Shown here: in pieces, positions 25,736-36,620 of the stretch
Position numbering within the stretch: the stretch's first letter is position 1
Layout of the letters: each line of letters starts with the position of its first letter
Position numbers and translations under genes: made by a program
The notes under the pieces: generated by a model
The model's input: the letters and a program-made list of their open reading frames with translations, nothing else
Told to the model about the DNA's origin: nothing
The model's database searches: none
Assembly (NCBI GenBank): GCA_944548615.1
Contig: OX155957.1
Span: 24,707,031-24,771,030 of the forward strand
Length of the DNA: 64,000 bases
Reading direction: 5' to 3'
Source: Micropterix aruncella
Taxonomy: Eukaryota > Arthropoda > Insecta > Lepidoptera > Micropterigidae

Positions 25736-27131
25736 TTATTTATTTATTTATTTGCAGCTCTTATAAAAAACATATACAAAAAAAACAAGAACACACAGAT
25801 TAAAAATTAAAACTATAAATAGACAAAGACTATGAAATAAAGCTACAACGCTGCAAATTAGGGGTATCCTCAGGATATCTCTTATCCTGGTTTTCAGGAC
25901 ACACCTATTAATTATTGATAGGTATATGATTTTTAAAATAAAATAACCAAATCAAATAAATCTTAAAACAAAAAATTCAAATAATCATAATAAAATAAAT
26001 ACACAAATCGAAATAATCAAAATCAAGATATTTAACATCAAATGATATTAAAAGAAAATAACTTAATTACATAAATTTAATAATCTACATATAATAAATC
26101 AAAAATAATCAAAATCAAAATATTTAACATAAATAATCAGGTTACAAATTAATAAATAAACGAAGACAATAGTAATAATCCAATTAGCAATAGTTATTTT
26201 AAAATAAAATCAAATTATGACATCTAAATATCTACCTTTAATAATAAACTTTTAAAGTGGTCCTTAAATACTGCAATTGATTTCGATCGCAAAGCCATTC
26301 CCAACCGATTCCATACAACCGCAGAATAATACGAAAAGCTGCACTGGAAATGTGTAGTTTTGTGCTTGGGTATTATAGCAAGTTGTTCACGTGCCCGTGT
26401 TAAATGGACATGCCGGTTACGGGACCACGTCATAATCGAGTAAAGATATCGCGGCTGTTTATTGCGTACTACCTTGAGTACAAGGGTCGCAATATGGAGC
26501 TGCCTTCTTTTACTCATATTCAACATGGAAGCTTTCGCCAGGAATGGTGACACAATGACATGATGACGTGGAGGAATCCTAAAGCAAAATCTTGCGCAGG
26601 CATTTTGCAGTCTCTGAAGTCTCCGCTCAGTCTTCCTATATAGACAGGGGCCGTACACACAATCGCCATAGTCCATTATAGACAATATAAGGGCATTTAC
26701 AAGTAGTATTCTGATTCTGACGCTGAGGTACTCCCGAATTCCGTATAAGGCCTTTAGAGGTGAGAAACCCCACCCAACGCTTTTGCTGACATGTTCCTCA
26801 AACCGTAATTTTCCATCAAATAGAATACCCAGATTTTTAGCCGTAGTGATCAGTGGTATTGTCAAACTGTCCACCATTATAGGAAGAGAGCCATAGTTAG
26901 CAATTTTAGTCCTGCCCTGTTTCGACCCAATAATCATAAAACATGACTTCGAAGGGTTGATTTGTAAGCCATGTTTATTGGACCAAGCGGATAACCTTTC
27001 AAGATCGGCATTGATTAGGCTGACTGCTGAAAATGGACAATTCGTGTCTATGGAATGCATTAATTGAGTGTCGTCGGCATATAGATGATAGCGACAGTTT
27101 TCAAAATTTGCAGCTATGTCAGAAGTATATA
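25736..27131 (-). pseudogene. Jockey/CR1-type LINE, 5'-truncated, inserted in Helitron 2
   Basis: The minus-strand RT is open from about 27131 to the stop at 26224. It contains the catalytic YADDTQLMHS (27070-27085), then GLQINPSKS, LGILFDGKL and the C-terminal LINE region. A 3' UTR runs to a (TTTA)n tail (plus strand) at 25736-25757. Helitron 1 shows the uninterrupted target. The surviving 3' portion of the RT is intact, so this insertion is young. The ~300 codons are only part of ORF2. Confidence 0.8.
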
Positions 27132-27463
27132 GTGGCGAGACGAAGTTCGCCGGGTTCCGCTAGTATTATATAAAATTTACTTCTTCCAGAGTAGCTAATT
27201 GTTCAAAAACAATCGATCGTTTGCTCCCAAATAAATATGAAAAATGGTTTTTAACTTATGGGGTGTCATTTTATATATATTACTTATTTATACGTAAACC
27301 TCGATATATATTACACATTACTATATAAAATTTTGTGAAGTTTTTGACGAATATTTTTAACTCACGACTGCATGTTTTCAAACCTCGAAAATTTGTTTGT
27401 AGGGGAATATTAATGCACCCATACTAATATACAGGATGTTATTACTGCACTGGTATTTTTGTA

Positions 27464-28341
27464 GTGGGTGAATCAGTATGACTAGAGATGCAAGTTTTGT
27501 TTTTAAAAAATGAAGAAAAAAAACATTTTTTCAAATTGTTTTTTTTTATAGTATAAAAAGCTATGAGCACGATGCGCTATCTAGCGGTAGGATAAATATT
27601 GCTAGAATTGTTTATTTGTAATATAGTAACTACCGCTAGATGGCACAGCGCGCTCAACGCTTCGGAAACTTTCTTTAAGGCGACATGATATCTGAAGAAT
27701 ATCTGAAGAATTTTAGTTTTATGAGTTTTTTGAAAAGTATAAGCATTAAAAAGCAGCAAAAAAAGTATAGGCATTTAAAAAGTTTCTAAGTGAATCCCTC
27801 GATAAGGAACCAATTTAAAATTTGGACTCAAAAAATTTCTCATTGCCATCGAAATTAGGGCTTTAAACTGACATCGAAAACTTTCAGGCGCGTTTACTCC
27901 TACAATGTAAGCGGTGAGTGTGTTTTATTATAATTCCATAATATTGACTGGTTAATTCTCTAGGGCAGCACATAGACACATTTTTTATTTAGGCTCTAAA
28001 TTAATTAAAACGTGAGAGCGCTCTGACAGTTACGCTAAATATGCTTTACCATTAACACCCTTATATTACCACTGCGTAAAGATAGTTATTCTGTGCTAGC
28101 GCTGCGATAGAGCATTTGGTATGCGCCTAGTAGCCGGCGCGAGCGGACGTAGAATCTGCGCTTGACGCTTCGTCAACGCTATTTTTTTATTGCTCAAACC
28201 CTACAAAATGGACCCCGCCTATTTTTTCGCGTATACGCCTATTTTGGATATTTTTCTGAGGTCTTTTGTCGTCTTAATAGATATAAATTACAAATTTGAC
28301 AAAAAAAAATGTTGTTTATTTTGTCGTACTGATTCACCCAC
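27464..28341. mobile_element. MITE family A, copy 2, interrupted
   Basis: Perfectly recognisable ends: GTGGGTGAATCAGTATGAC at 27464-27482 and GTCGTACTGATTCACCCAC at 28323-28341. It contains the CTAGCGGTAGG / CTACCGCTAGATGG pair. Its right half is split by the TTAA MITE at 27679-28273. Confidence 0.75.
27679..28273. mobile_element. TTAA MITE, copy 1 (595 bp)
   Basis: TTAA at 27675-27678 and 28274-28277 flank the inverted ends GGCGACATGA and TTTTGTCGTC. The interior matches the copies at 31.2 and 36.6 kb. There is no ORF. TTAA duplication is the piggyBac-type signature. Confidence 0.8.
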
Positions 28342-28453
28342 ACAAGAATTACTAATGCCTGTAATCACATTCTTTATAATGATGGCTTATTCAATGACAG
28401 GCAACTTTTACCGCAGTTGAAGGAGAAATAGAGTCGATATTTGGGGGGGCGCC

Positions 28454-28830
28454 AGTTTTGCATGCGGCAATTTTGCACAAATGTCACTTTTGAAAGTTCC
28501 AAATTTGTTGAGGGCAGATTTGCAGGAGGCAACCTTGCAGGCGGCAACCTTCAGTACAGTTTTTAAGTTTTTCTGTTAGGTTAGGTTAGGTTAGGTTTTT
28601 CTTTCCCTAAAATCGAAGTGACATTAATTACCGGCATCCTTGTAGTGGATGACTTTTATACATCAAACTAAACATTAAAAAAAATGTTTTAAGATTCTCT
28701 GTTAGGTTAGGTTAGGTCATTTTGACATTTGCAAAACTGCCTTCTGCAAGATTGCCTTCTGCAAAACTGCCGCCTGCAAGAATGCCGTCTGCAAGATTGA
28801 CGTCTGCAAATTTGCCTTCTGCAAGTTTGA
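28454..28830. repeat. Two inverted 15-bp minisatellite arrays
   Basis: Array 1 (28454-28553) has ~6 degenerate 15-bp units of the type TTTGCAGGAGGCAAC. Array 2 (28730-28830) has 6-7 units of the inverse type TGCAAGATTGCCTTC. Read in frame, both give a five-residue period (FAGGN LAGGN; LAEGN LAEGS FADVN) like pentapeptide-repeat proteins. The arrays are separated by ~176 bp containing TTAGG repeats. No complete gene surrounds them. Confidence 0.8.
28576..28716. repeat. Short (TTAGG)4 and (TTAGG)3 tracts
   Basis: Four units at 28576-28595 and three at 28702-28716, the arthropod telomere motif in interstitial position. They are too short to be telomeric. Confidence 0.85.
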
Positions 28831-28841
28831 TGGGACCCGAT

Positions 28842-29530
28842 ATTTGCATAACTACGGAGATTGCCCGCCGCGAATAGTCATAACAGAAAAACCACCAAAT
28901 GGTGGTAATGGCGTCCCATATGTTAAAAACGACGTAGTTATATGTAAGGATTTCAAAGAAAATGTGGAATTTCATAAAAGCTTTTGGCGCCTTTGCATCC
29001 AGCGCGAAATTGCTTCGCGATACCGATTATTTTCGGCACACATCCGGCGGCCATTTAAGTGATTAATGTGATTCGCCGGTGTACGTATCTGCAACCTTCC
29101 GGGAAATCATTTTCGGCCGCGACCCGCCCGGTTTTCGCGTCGGAAATGACCGCGCGCAACTTGATTTATCCAATAAAGCCCAAGCGAAACGAGTATCTCG
29201 ACAATGGAAAAGCCGGATTGCAGTTTCCACTCGGCCGGACATGAGAAATTTCGTGAAATAGCCGTCAGCGAAAACGAGAATGATAAAAACAAGTTTTTAT
29301 GCTTTAATTTATATATTTAATTTATTTACAAAAAAATATTTAAGAATTATTTTTACACAATGATTTTGCATCACTTCAAAGAGGCAGTGCCTGTTCCAAG
29401 GAAAACGCAAATTTTATATGACATTATTTTAAATTTAAATTGTTAAAGTTTAGGTTTGTCAAAAGATGTTAAGAAATTGCTAGAGTAAATTTAAAAAATA
29501 AAATTACATAAATAAAATAATCATTAAATC
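28842..29530. other. Noncoding stretch
   Basis: Small frames overlap on both strands without family motifs. The segment 29040-29260 has many CG dinucleotides. Nothing is assignable. Confidence 0.35.
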
Positions 29531-29960
29531 CATGGGAATCAAATATCCCAAAAGACCACGAGTACAAATTAATAAATACCATGATCTCGCAAATGCCGTC
29601 ACCCGGAACGGCTTCACTGTTCACCTTCACGCGGTGGAAGTAGGCGCTCGTGGCCTGCCAGCTAAATCTTTGTTTCACCTTTTAAAAGATCTTGGTCTCT
29701 CCAGGAAAATAATCAACTCCTTTCTAGAAAAATTATCTAAAACCGCGATTTCTGCATCACAGATTCTATGGCTTCGAAGGGGGAGTGAATAAGTGGTAAG
29801 GTGAACGCTCACATGTGGCAAGACAGCTGTCCTAAACCTACCACAGTCGGTCGTTAGTCCGGAATCCACCCTTCACCTCCCAGAAGTGTAATAATTATAT
29901 ATGATGGGCCCGATTTTTGGTCGGTGAATTCCATGGCAGCTCCGTTTGTATTTTATTTAT
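29531..29960 (+). pseudogene. RLE-type LINE C-terminus and 3' UTR, copy 2
   Basis: It matches LINE copy 1 from WESNIPKDHEY (here disturbed by a 1-nt deletion) through NKYHDLANAVTRNGF and LFHLLKDLGLSRK to the stop near 29790. The shared 3' UTR ends in GCAGCTCCGTTTGTATTTTA. It is strongly 5'-truncated. Confidence 0.8.
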
Positions 29961-31184
29961 AAAAGTAATAGTTATAAGATAAATCCAAGTACAAAATATT
30001 AAGTTATAAAAATAAAAAGCTAGTTTCGTTAATTTTTCCAAAGACTTTTTCCTAATAGTTCACTTTGATATCGCTAGATGCCCCATTGTGTCACTTCACA
30101 CTTTTAGGTTTTGTGCTTGATCGTTAAACAAAAACCGACACAGGCAGTTCGCGTACGGTCGTCTGCGATAACTGTTCATTAGGTATGTGAAAAAGTGTCA
30201 TATTTTGTTTAGTGTCAGTTATATCATGAAGTAATTATAAATATTTGAAAGAAAAAGTGTCAGTTTTTGACATAATTTAATTTTAAAAACGAAAGTGGCA
30301 CTATGCTGAACTTTTTTTTTAAATTATTTTTTGCCATACCTACCTGCCAATTTAATAAGAATCCAACAGATTCTGTTAGAATAATACATGAACTACTATT
30401 TAAAACAACAACAGCACATCTATTACATTTCATAAAGGAGTTATTGAAGTCATAAAAATGACAAATACTTTAAATGGCCATACCGAAAAATTGGGTTTTT
30501 CTTTTAGTGTCACTTTTGTTTTCAATGTGCGATGTATCCCTTTATTATTACTGCTTTACTTACTATCATTACTTTCGGTCTCCTTTTTCTCTAAATTTTC
30601 TAACTTATATTGTCAATAAATTTAATCGAAGTTGTATAAAAATAGGTCTACTATGTAACAAACTATAAGACAGTTTTTTCTCCAGAATATACTGTGGTCT
30701 AGTGGATCTGATAAAATCCATCAAAATTGTATTTTCTTTGCTTCGCAAACAATGATTAGGTATCTGTTCGTTTCTACACTTTAATTTGTGTCAACATTGT
30801 AAATTCTTATTTTTAATTTAAATAGTTAAATAAATAAAAAAAGTTATAAAAAAACTGATCCGCATTTAGTTCAGAAATTATTGTTGGAAAATTTGCCATG
30901 CCTAATTTGTCTATGACCCATGTAAAACAAATGAACCATGGAAAAAATTAAATTGCTATTTTTTTAAGAATAGGCTCCCAGGAGTCAAAAGCGTGTATAA
31001 TCCTGTTTTATCTGGTTATTGATGTGGATCAATATTAAACTTTTGAAATCGAAGGCTGTCGCGGTTAATGACAAATCAAAATCAAAATCAATAAATCAAA
31101 ATAATCACCGCACGAATTTGATAGCACTCTTGTCGGTCGGCGTTATTTCAAGCACCGTCGTCCAATCTGTCCTGGACCAACACC
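29961..31184. other. AT-rich noncoding stretch
   Basis: Nothing recognisable. Short hydrophobic frames (for example 30474-30668) reflect AT-rich composition. Confidence 0.4.
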
Positions 31185-31188
31185 TTAA

Positions 31189-31776
31189 GGCGACATAAGA
31201 CCTCAGAAAAATATCCGAAATGGGCGTACACGCGAAAAAATAGACGGGGTCAATTTTGTAGGGTTTGACCAATAAAAATCCAGCGTTAACGAATCGTCAA
31301 GCGCAGATTCTACGTCCGCTCGCGCCGGCTACTAGGCACATACTAAATGCTCTATCGCAGCGCTAGCACAGAATAACTATCTTTACGCATTGTTAATATA
31401 AGGGTGGTAATGGCAAAGCATATTTAGCGTAACTCTTAGAGCGCTCTCACGTTTTAATTAATTATGATTAATTTAGGGCCTAAATAAAAAATGTGTCTAT
31501 GTGCTGCCCTAGAGAATTAACCAGTCAATATTATGGAATTATAATAAAACACACTCACCGCTTACATTGTAGGAGAAAACGCGCCTGAAAGTTTTCGATG
31601 TCAGTTTAAAGCCCTAATTTCCATGGCAATGAGCAACTTTTTTGAGTCCAAATTTTAAATTGGTTTCTTATCGAGGGATTCATTTAAAAACTTTTTTTAA
31701 TTAATGCTTATATTTTTCAAAAAACTCATAAAACTAAACGTATTTAGATATGGTCGTTCCCAGGTATTATGTCGCC
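31189..31776. mobile_element. TTAA MITE, copy 2 (588 bp, inverted relative to copy 1)
   Basis: TTAA at 31185-31188 and 31777-31780; ends GGCGACATAAGACC and TATTATGTCGCC. This copy has the best-matching ends of the three. Confidence 0.85.
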
Positions 31777-31780
31777 TTAA

Positions 31781-32400
31781 GTTGGTCGGATGCTACCAAT
31801 TTTACGCATTAATATCCGATTTTAATAATTCCACCGTTTTTGTTTGAGATTATGATTCTGAATTTGTCGGCGCGCAAGTCAAAGTGCAAAAACTTCTTTA
31901 CCTGGTTATTAATTAAGATCGAAATGTTTATTTCACTGATTCTAAACCTTTATCGCTGTTGAAATGGAATACTGTCTGGGTTGTTTAACATTATGAAATA
32001 ATTAAAAACGGATTTTACCGCGTCATGTTAATGGCACCCGTGTTGGTCCAGCGTTATTGCAAAAAAACGTTGTGAATTTCGTCCTGTACAACAGCAAAAG
32101 TTGTCCGTGTGCTGGGTACTGATTTTTCACTTTCAAATCAGGTTTTAATTTACTTATATTTATTTAATAATTGATTTTGCTTTCAAAAATAACAGGAACC
32201 GAATGGCAAAACCATACTTAGTTGATTCTGTCGCCCAACTGGGACTAACACTTTCTGGAGTTGACAGGGCTCTAATAATTTTATCGTTTTTGTTTAAGAT
32301 TAAGGTACGGAACTCTCGGCGCGCAAGTCAAGCTAACGGAACAACATTTTTATTTTTTAACGTTTTAATAAAACATGGATCCATATAAATAATGTAAAAA
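31781..32400. other. Noncoding stretch with degenerate PLE-end-like pieces
   Basis: Segments near 32010-32080 (TTTTACCGCGT..CACCCGTG) resemble decayed copies of the palindromic repeat that follows. No gene is seen. Confidence 0.35.
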
Positions 32401-32569
32401 CGAATTTACCGCGTGAAATTCGTAACACCCGACGTTGTTGCAACCGCCGTTGTCCACGGTAAACTAGCAGTCTAGCAGTCTAGACGGCAGCCTAGCAGTC
32501 TACCCTGGACAACGGCGGTTGCAACATCGCCGGAATATCGGGTGATACATATTTCAGGCGTTAAATTCG
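32401..32569. repeat. Palindromic repeat, unit 1
   Basis: CGAATTTACCGC at the left and GCGTTAAATTCG at the right bound arms of ~60-70 bp around a centre with repeated CTAGCAGT units. The arms match the 3' end of the PLE relic at 39.3 kb. Confidence 0.75.
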
Positions 32570-32584
32570 ATAAATTCGTTAAAA

Positions 32585-32764
32585 ACGGATTTATCGTGTG
32601 AAATTTGTATCACCCGACGTTTCGGCGTTGTTACAACCGCCGATTACCAGGGTAGACTAGCAGTCTAGCAGTCTAGAATAGCAGCCTAGCAGTCTACCCC
32701 GGACAACGGCCGTTGCAACATCGCCTAAATATCGGGTGCTACAAATTTTACGCTATAAATTCGT
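32585..32764. repeat. Palindromic repeat, unit 2 (direct tandem of unit 1)
   Basis: Same design as unit 1, separated by 15 bp, with arms containing CACCCGACGTTTCGGCG and the same CTAGCAGT centre. Confidence 0.75.
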
Positions 32765-33041
32765 TTTTATCTCTATAATGTCAGACAACCGGGATAGCTT
32801 TATTTTTTTTTATAGATCCGTATATTACGAGTATATCATAAATCTGCGATTGTTATTTGGAAAGAGTGGAAAAAAGTTGTTTTTACCTTATTGTGGGTTT
32901 GAAAGCGCCTCGCGTCCGTGGAGAAGTCGGCAAATTCGCAGGAGCGCTCCGATTTGGGGAGAATTGGTATCATTCTCGAGAGACTGTGGCACAGTTCACA
33001 CTGATGGCATGTTGATCCACTTGCACTGGGGTTTGGAATCG

Positions 33042-33345
33042 ATGTGAGGCTGTGGTTTAGTCGCGTTTGGAGGGCTCAGAGTCCTCGCCCACCGGTCGTC
33101 GGTGAGTCGCGTCGTGGAGCCCCGGAGGCTGCGAGCGCCGCTCATTCACTAGTGGACCGGGGCGTCCGCGCGCCGACGTCCCCCGCCCATTGAGAGGCGC
33201 CTGCGGCGGGGGGCGGGGGTGGCGCCGGGGAGCGGGGGGCGCCTGCGCGCGCAGCCCATCGCGCCGCCCGCCTAACCTCACTCGACGCCGACGCCCGGCC
33301 TGGCCTGCTCTCGCCGATGCCCCATCTGCACGGACGCCTGCTAAC
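33042..33345. other. GC-rich, CpG-dense island
   Basis: About 300 bp of strongly GC-rich sequence in otherwise AT-rich DNA, followed by a CTT-rich run (33350-33395). The frames on both strands (minus 33057-33281, plus 33190-33420) are low-complexity Arg/Pro/Ala and probably follow composition. Confidence 0.6.
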
Positions 33346-33398
33346 GACTTATTCTTCTTCTTCTTTAACTTCTATCTCTTTCTTCTTCTTGTCTCATG

Positions 33399-34010
33399 GG
33401 TGCTAATAAGCCCTCGCTGAGTTGGCCACGAAGACCCATTCTGTTCAGTGTTGGTCACACTCACGGGTCAACACCCATATGTCGGCCTCCACGCACGAAG
33501 TGCGAGCCCGGGTAGGACTCTGGCCTTATGGCTAGTTTCGCTCCTGGCGCTCCTGGACGATCTGCGCACCGTGCGGCGTCAGCCAATCGATTGTTCACTC
33601 TGACCAACAGTCGGGGGATTTTGGAAGCAGTACTGTTTCCTATAGAGCGGGGGTGGTTGCGGACCTTACGGCGACTGCTCTTGAAACGACCATCGGCTAC
33701 CCGATCCTGGGTAGCCGATGGGCCGGGCAGCCGGGCAGAGGATGCCGTGGTCCGCGATAGATTCGGTTATACCGTTTCATCGCTTCGTAAGGGAGAGGAC
33801 CGCGCAAGCGACCTCGAGCTCGTAACCAATCGAGAGACCGGAGTAATCTGGTAGCAATTGGAAGTAAGGGCGTGAGTGTATCTGGGTAAAATACCTGGTT
33901 ATCTCGCGGATAAGACGTTGGCCTCTGACGGGCATGTGGCGGAGCTTGACGGTGGACTGTTTTGTCCTAAGTCTTCTGCGCTTACTTCACGGAAGATAGA
34001 ACGATCATAT
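33399..34010 (+). repeat. Dispersed repeat family B, copy 1
   Basis: The part from about 33520 is repeated in inverted orientation at 52.47-53.06 kb. Both copies can encode the same peptide pattern ([26 protein letters not shown]; plus frame 33528-33854 here). It may therefore be a coding or 5' part of an unrecognised retroelement. ATGGGT and ACCCAT at 33398-33438 could pair as a stem. Confidence 0.55.
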
Positions 34011-34922
34011 TTCGTTAAAACTTCCTGAAGTGACGGGTTGTAGTTGACAGCTTTAGTCAGGCTCTAGACAGGCTCATACTTCTATGTGTTTTGTAAAAAA
34101 AATGTAAGATTGGTTGAGACTTAAGAGATAGATTAATAATAATATTCAAATCTTAGTAATATTTAATAAAGTTCCTCTGTAACATTGTCTTTTATTTAAA
34201 CATTTGTATTATTTCTGTATTTAGTACTAATTCCGAGACGTTTCAATTCTCCCATATAGCTGTTTCCACTTACCTAAGTTTTTCACAACATGTATAATGC
34301 TTGAAGTCATTTCTAGTACATAACGACTATTAAATAAAAAATCTAAGATAAAACATTCGTTTCATGCGAGTCTGCCTTTTTGATTGCGAGATATGAAGTG
34401 ATATGTAAAAATGGTTTCAACTCCCCTAGGTCTCCCCTATCCATTATTTTCCAAAGATGCCTTAAAGATACTGATCCCATTTGCTACAACATACAGGTGT
34501 GATAGCATGTAGATTTTGAGATTGGTGACGATGAAATTAAAAGCAAGGAACCGATTAAACTTGGAGCAGGACTTATGATGCATTGGCCGAAACTATTAAA
34601 GAAAGGGTAGAACTAAGCAATATCTCAGTATCTCACTGAGTTGAATTACTTCTTGATTTAATAAAAACATGCTTAGAAACAAGTGGTATCTCTGTTGGCA
34701 TTTAAATGATTAAAATTAATTTTAAAATAATATTTAGTTATCGTAAATTGAAGAAAAATTGAAATAGCTAATTCGATTTAAAAAACCAAAATTGTTTAGG
34801 GGTATTGCTAATACCTTACCGGCTTCATGGGCAATATCCTCAAAAAAGTTGGGAGCCGCTGATTTAAAGTGTCCAAGGAATGACCTAAAAGAACTTTTTT
34901 ATTTTTTATTTAAATATATTTA
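34011..34922. other. AT-rich noncoding stretch
   Basis: Nothing recognised on either strand. Confidence 0.45.
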
Positions 34923-35215
34923 GTGACACAGATTATCTCATTTCAATGACTAGTTTATTGTATATGCTCGGCCCAACAACATTAGCCGAATGTTCGAACT
35001 TTCTAAACAAATGGCTCAAGGGACGAAGCGCATTAGCTCTTTTGTTGGAATAATAGTCTGCTGCTTTATTCGTTGTGAATGTCACTTTTTTATAGACGAA
35101 GCTTGCCACTTCCACAATATACATGCAAGGAATGATTAATATTTTATATAGCCATAAGAAGTCCCTAGCGGGAGTATCAAGTGAAACGCAAGCTATACTG
35201 CGCGCTTCTGCATCC
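34923..35215 (-). pseudogene. LINE ORF2 C-terminal tail
   Basis: The minus strand reads IIPCMYIVEVASFVYKK.. NKRANALRPLSHLF.. NVVGPSIYNKL, the conserved C-terminal tail of jockey/CR1-type LINE proteins, with a stop near the upstream edge. Only this tail remains. Confidence 0.55.
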
Positions 35216-35312
35216 TAAATATACTTAGGCAATCAGCGGCATAATCCCACAGCTCTATCCCGTGGGAAATTCGCTAATGCACTTATGCAAAACAAGTAAA
35301 TATAACAAAAAG

Positions 35313-36305
35313 AATAAAAAAATACGACTGCCGTTACAGAAACTGAACTATTGTATTTATAATTATTTTTATTAAGGTTTTTTATGAAGTATTTGAGGTT
35401 TACGTATTTATCCATATAGATAGATACATGTATATTTCCGAAATGTACTCAATTAGACCGTTCATTTGACACTAAACACGATATATTTATGTTAAATTAT
35501 GGTCATTTGGACAAGTATTTCTTGACATTTGGACATTTTAAGTACCCTCCAGTAACTTCGTATGTAAGGATCCAATATTAAAAAGAATAAAAAACACGAC
35601 TGCCGTTATTGTAAGTGAGCTATTGTATTCATAATCATTTTTATCACGGTTTTAATGATTTGTGGTTTATGTATTTATCCATATAGATACATGTATATTT
35701 CCGGAATATACTTAATCAGACCTTTCATTTGAAACTAAACACGATATATTTATGTTAATTTATTGACATTTGGACATTTAAAAAACCACGTACGTGATGT
35801 TAGGACAGTTAAGGTACCATATAACACTCGGGATGACATAATTCTAACAATATCACACACTTCCTAATCGGTTCAAGCGTTTAGAAGTTATGGCGGAATA
35901 AAAAATCAGGGTTATTTCCGAGTACAATTAAGTAGTTTTATAATTTTCCAAAATGTTGGATTGGAATAAATTCGTATGAACCAAAACGGTTATTTAAAAT
36001 AAGGTATTCTTTTGTGTAATATTTAAACACTTTGTACAATTTATTTTGCTAAATTAATATTTCAAATATATCTCTTCGTTACTAGGCCTACCGAAGAACG
36101 AAAAAACTAAACTGTCATGCATTGCGTAACATGGCGATTTATATTAAAGACGTTATTTTCTCCTTGTATGAAAGCAAGGGGTCACGGCACGTACCCTTTG
36201 ACACTCGGGAGGACCAAACGATTCTAACAATACGACACACTTCTAAATCGGTTCAAGCGCTTAGAAGTTATGGTGGAATAAAGAAACGGAAAACATACAT
36301 AGACG
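35313..36305 (+). repeat. SINE/LINE-tail-like repeat family C, several partial copies
   Basis: The block ACTGCCGTTA..TTTATCCATATAGATA..TATTTCCG occurs at 35323-35515 and again at 35590-35770. The following block (ACTCGGGA..CGGTTCAAGCG..GGAATAAA) occurs at 35827-35905 and 36198-36300. A fuller inverted copy lies in RpL26 intron 2 (56860-57110). The CGGTTCAAGCG..AGTTATGG tail is typical of insect non-LTR elements. Confidence 0.7.
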
Positions 36306-36616
36306 AATCCTAAACACATAGCATTTCTTTTTTGGGCAATCTTGTAACACCATTGCCACAGTACTTCGGGAAGCATGCACGACCTAGCTTCTCTTCTTTT
36401 GCTTTTATCATTCTCTATGCCATCGTAACCCTGAGGCAATCGTGAACCTCATTTCCGATATTAGAAATATAAAAATATATTTTAAATGAAATAAATATTT
36501 TTAAAAAGATATTTTAAATTAAATAAATAAATATACGTTTCGCAAGACACCGCATATGCAGAATACTGGAATGGTTAAGACATAATATATTATGAGTCGT
36601 AGTCGGATTGTTGTAA
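36306..36616. other. Noncoding stretch
   Basis: No recognisable features. Confidence 0.4.
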
Positions 36617-36620
36617 TTAA

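Larger units (their letters stand above)
24818..27163 (+). mobile_element. Helitron 2, directly abutting Helitron 1
   Basis: TCTTATATAATAAAAATGAG begins immediately after CTAG of Helitron 1. The terminal hairpin and CTAG lie at 27138-27163. Without the LINE inserted at 25736-27131 it would be about 950 bp. Confidence 0.75.

Noticed and set aside
28576..28716. (TTAGG)n as a telomere
   Set aside because: Only four and three units, inside repeats; interstitial copies of this motif are common in insects.
33057..33281. Arg/Pro-rich minus frame in the GC island
   Set aside because: Low complexity driven by GC content, with competing frames on the other strand.
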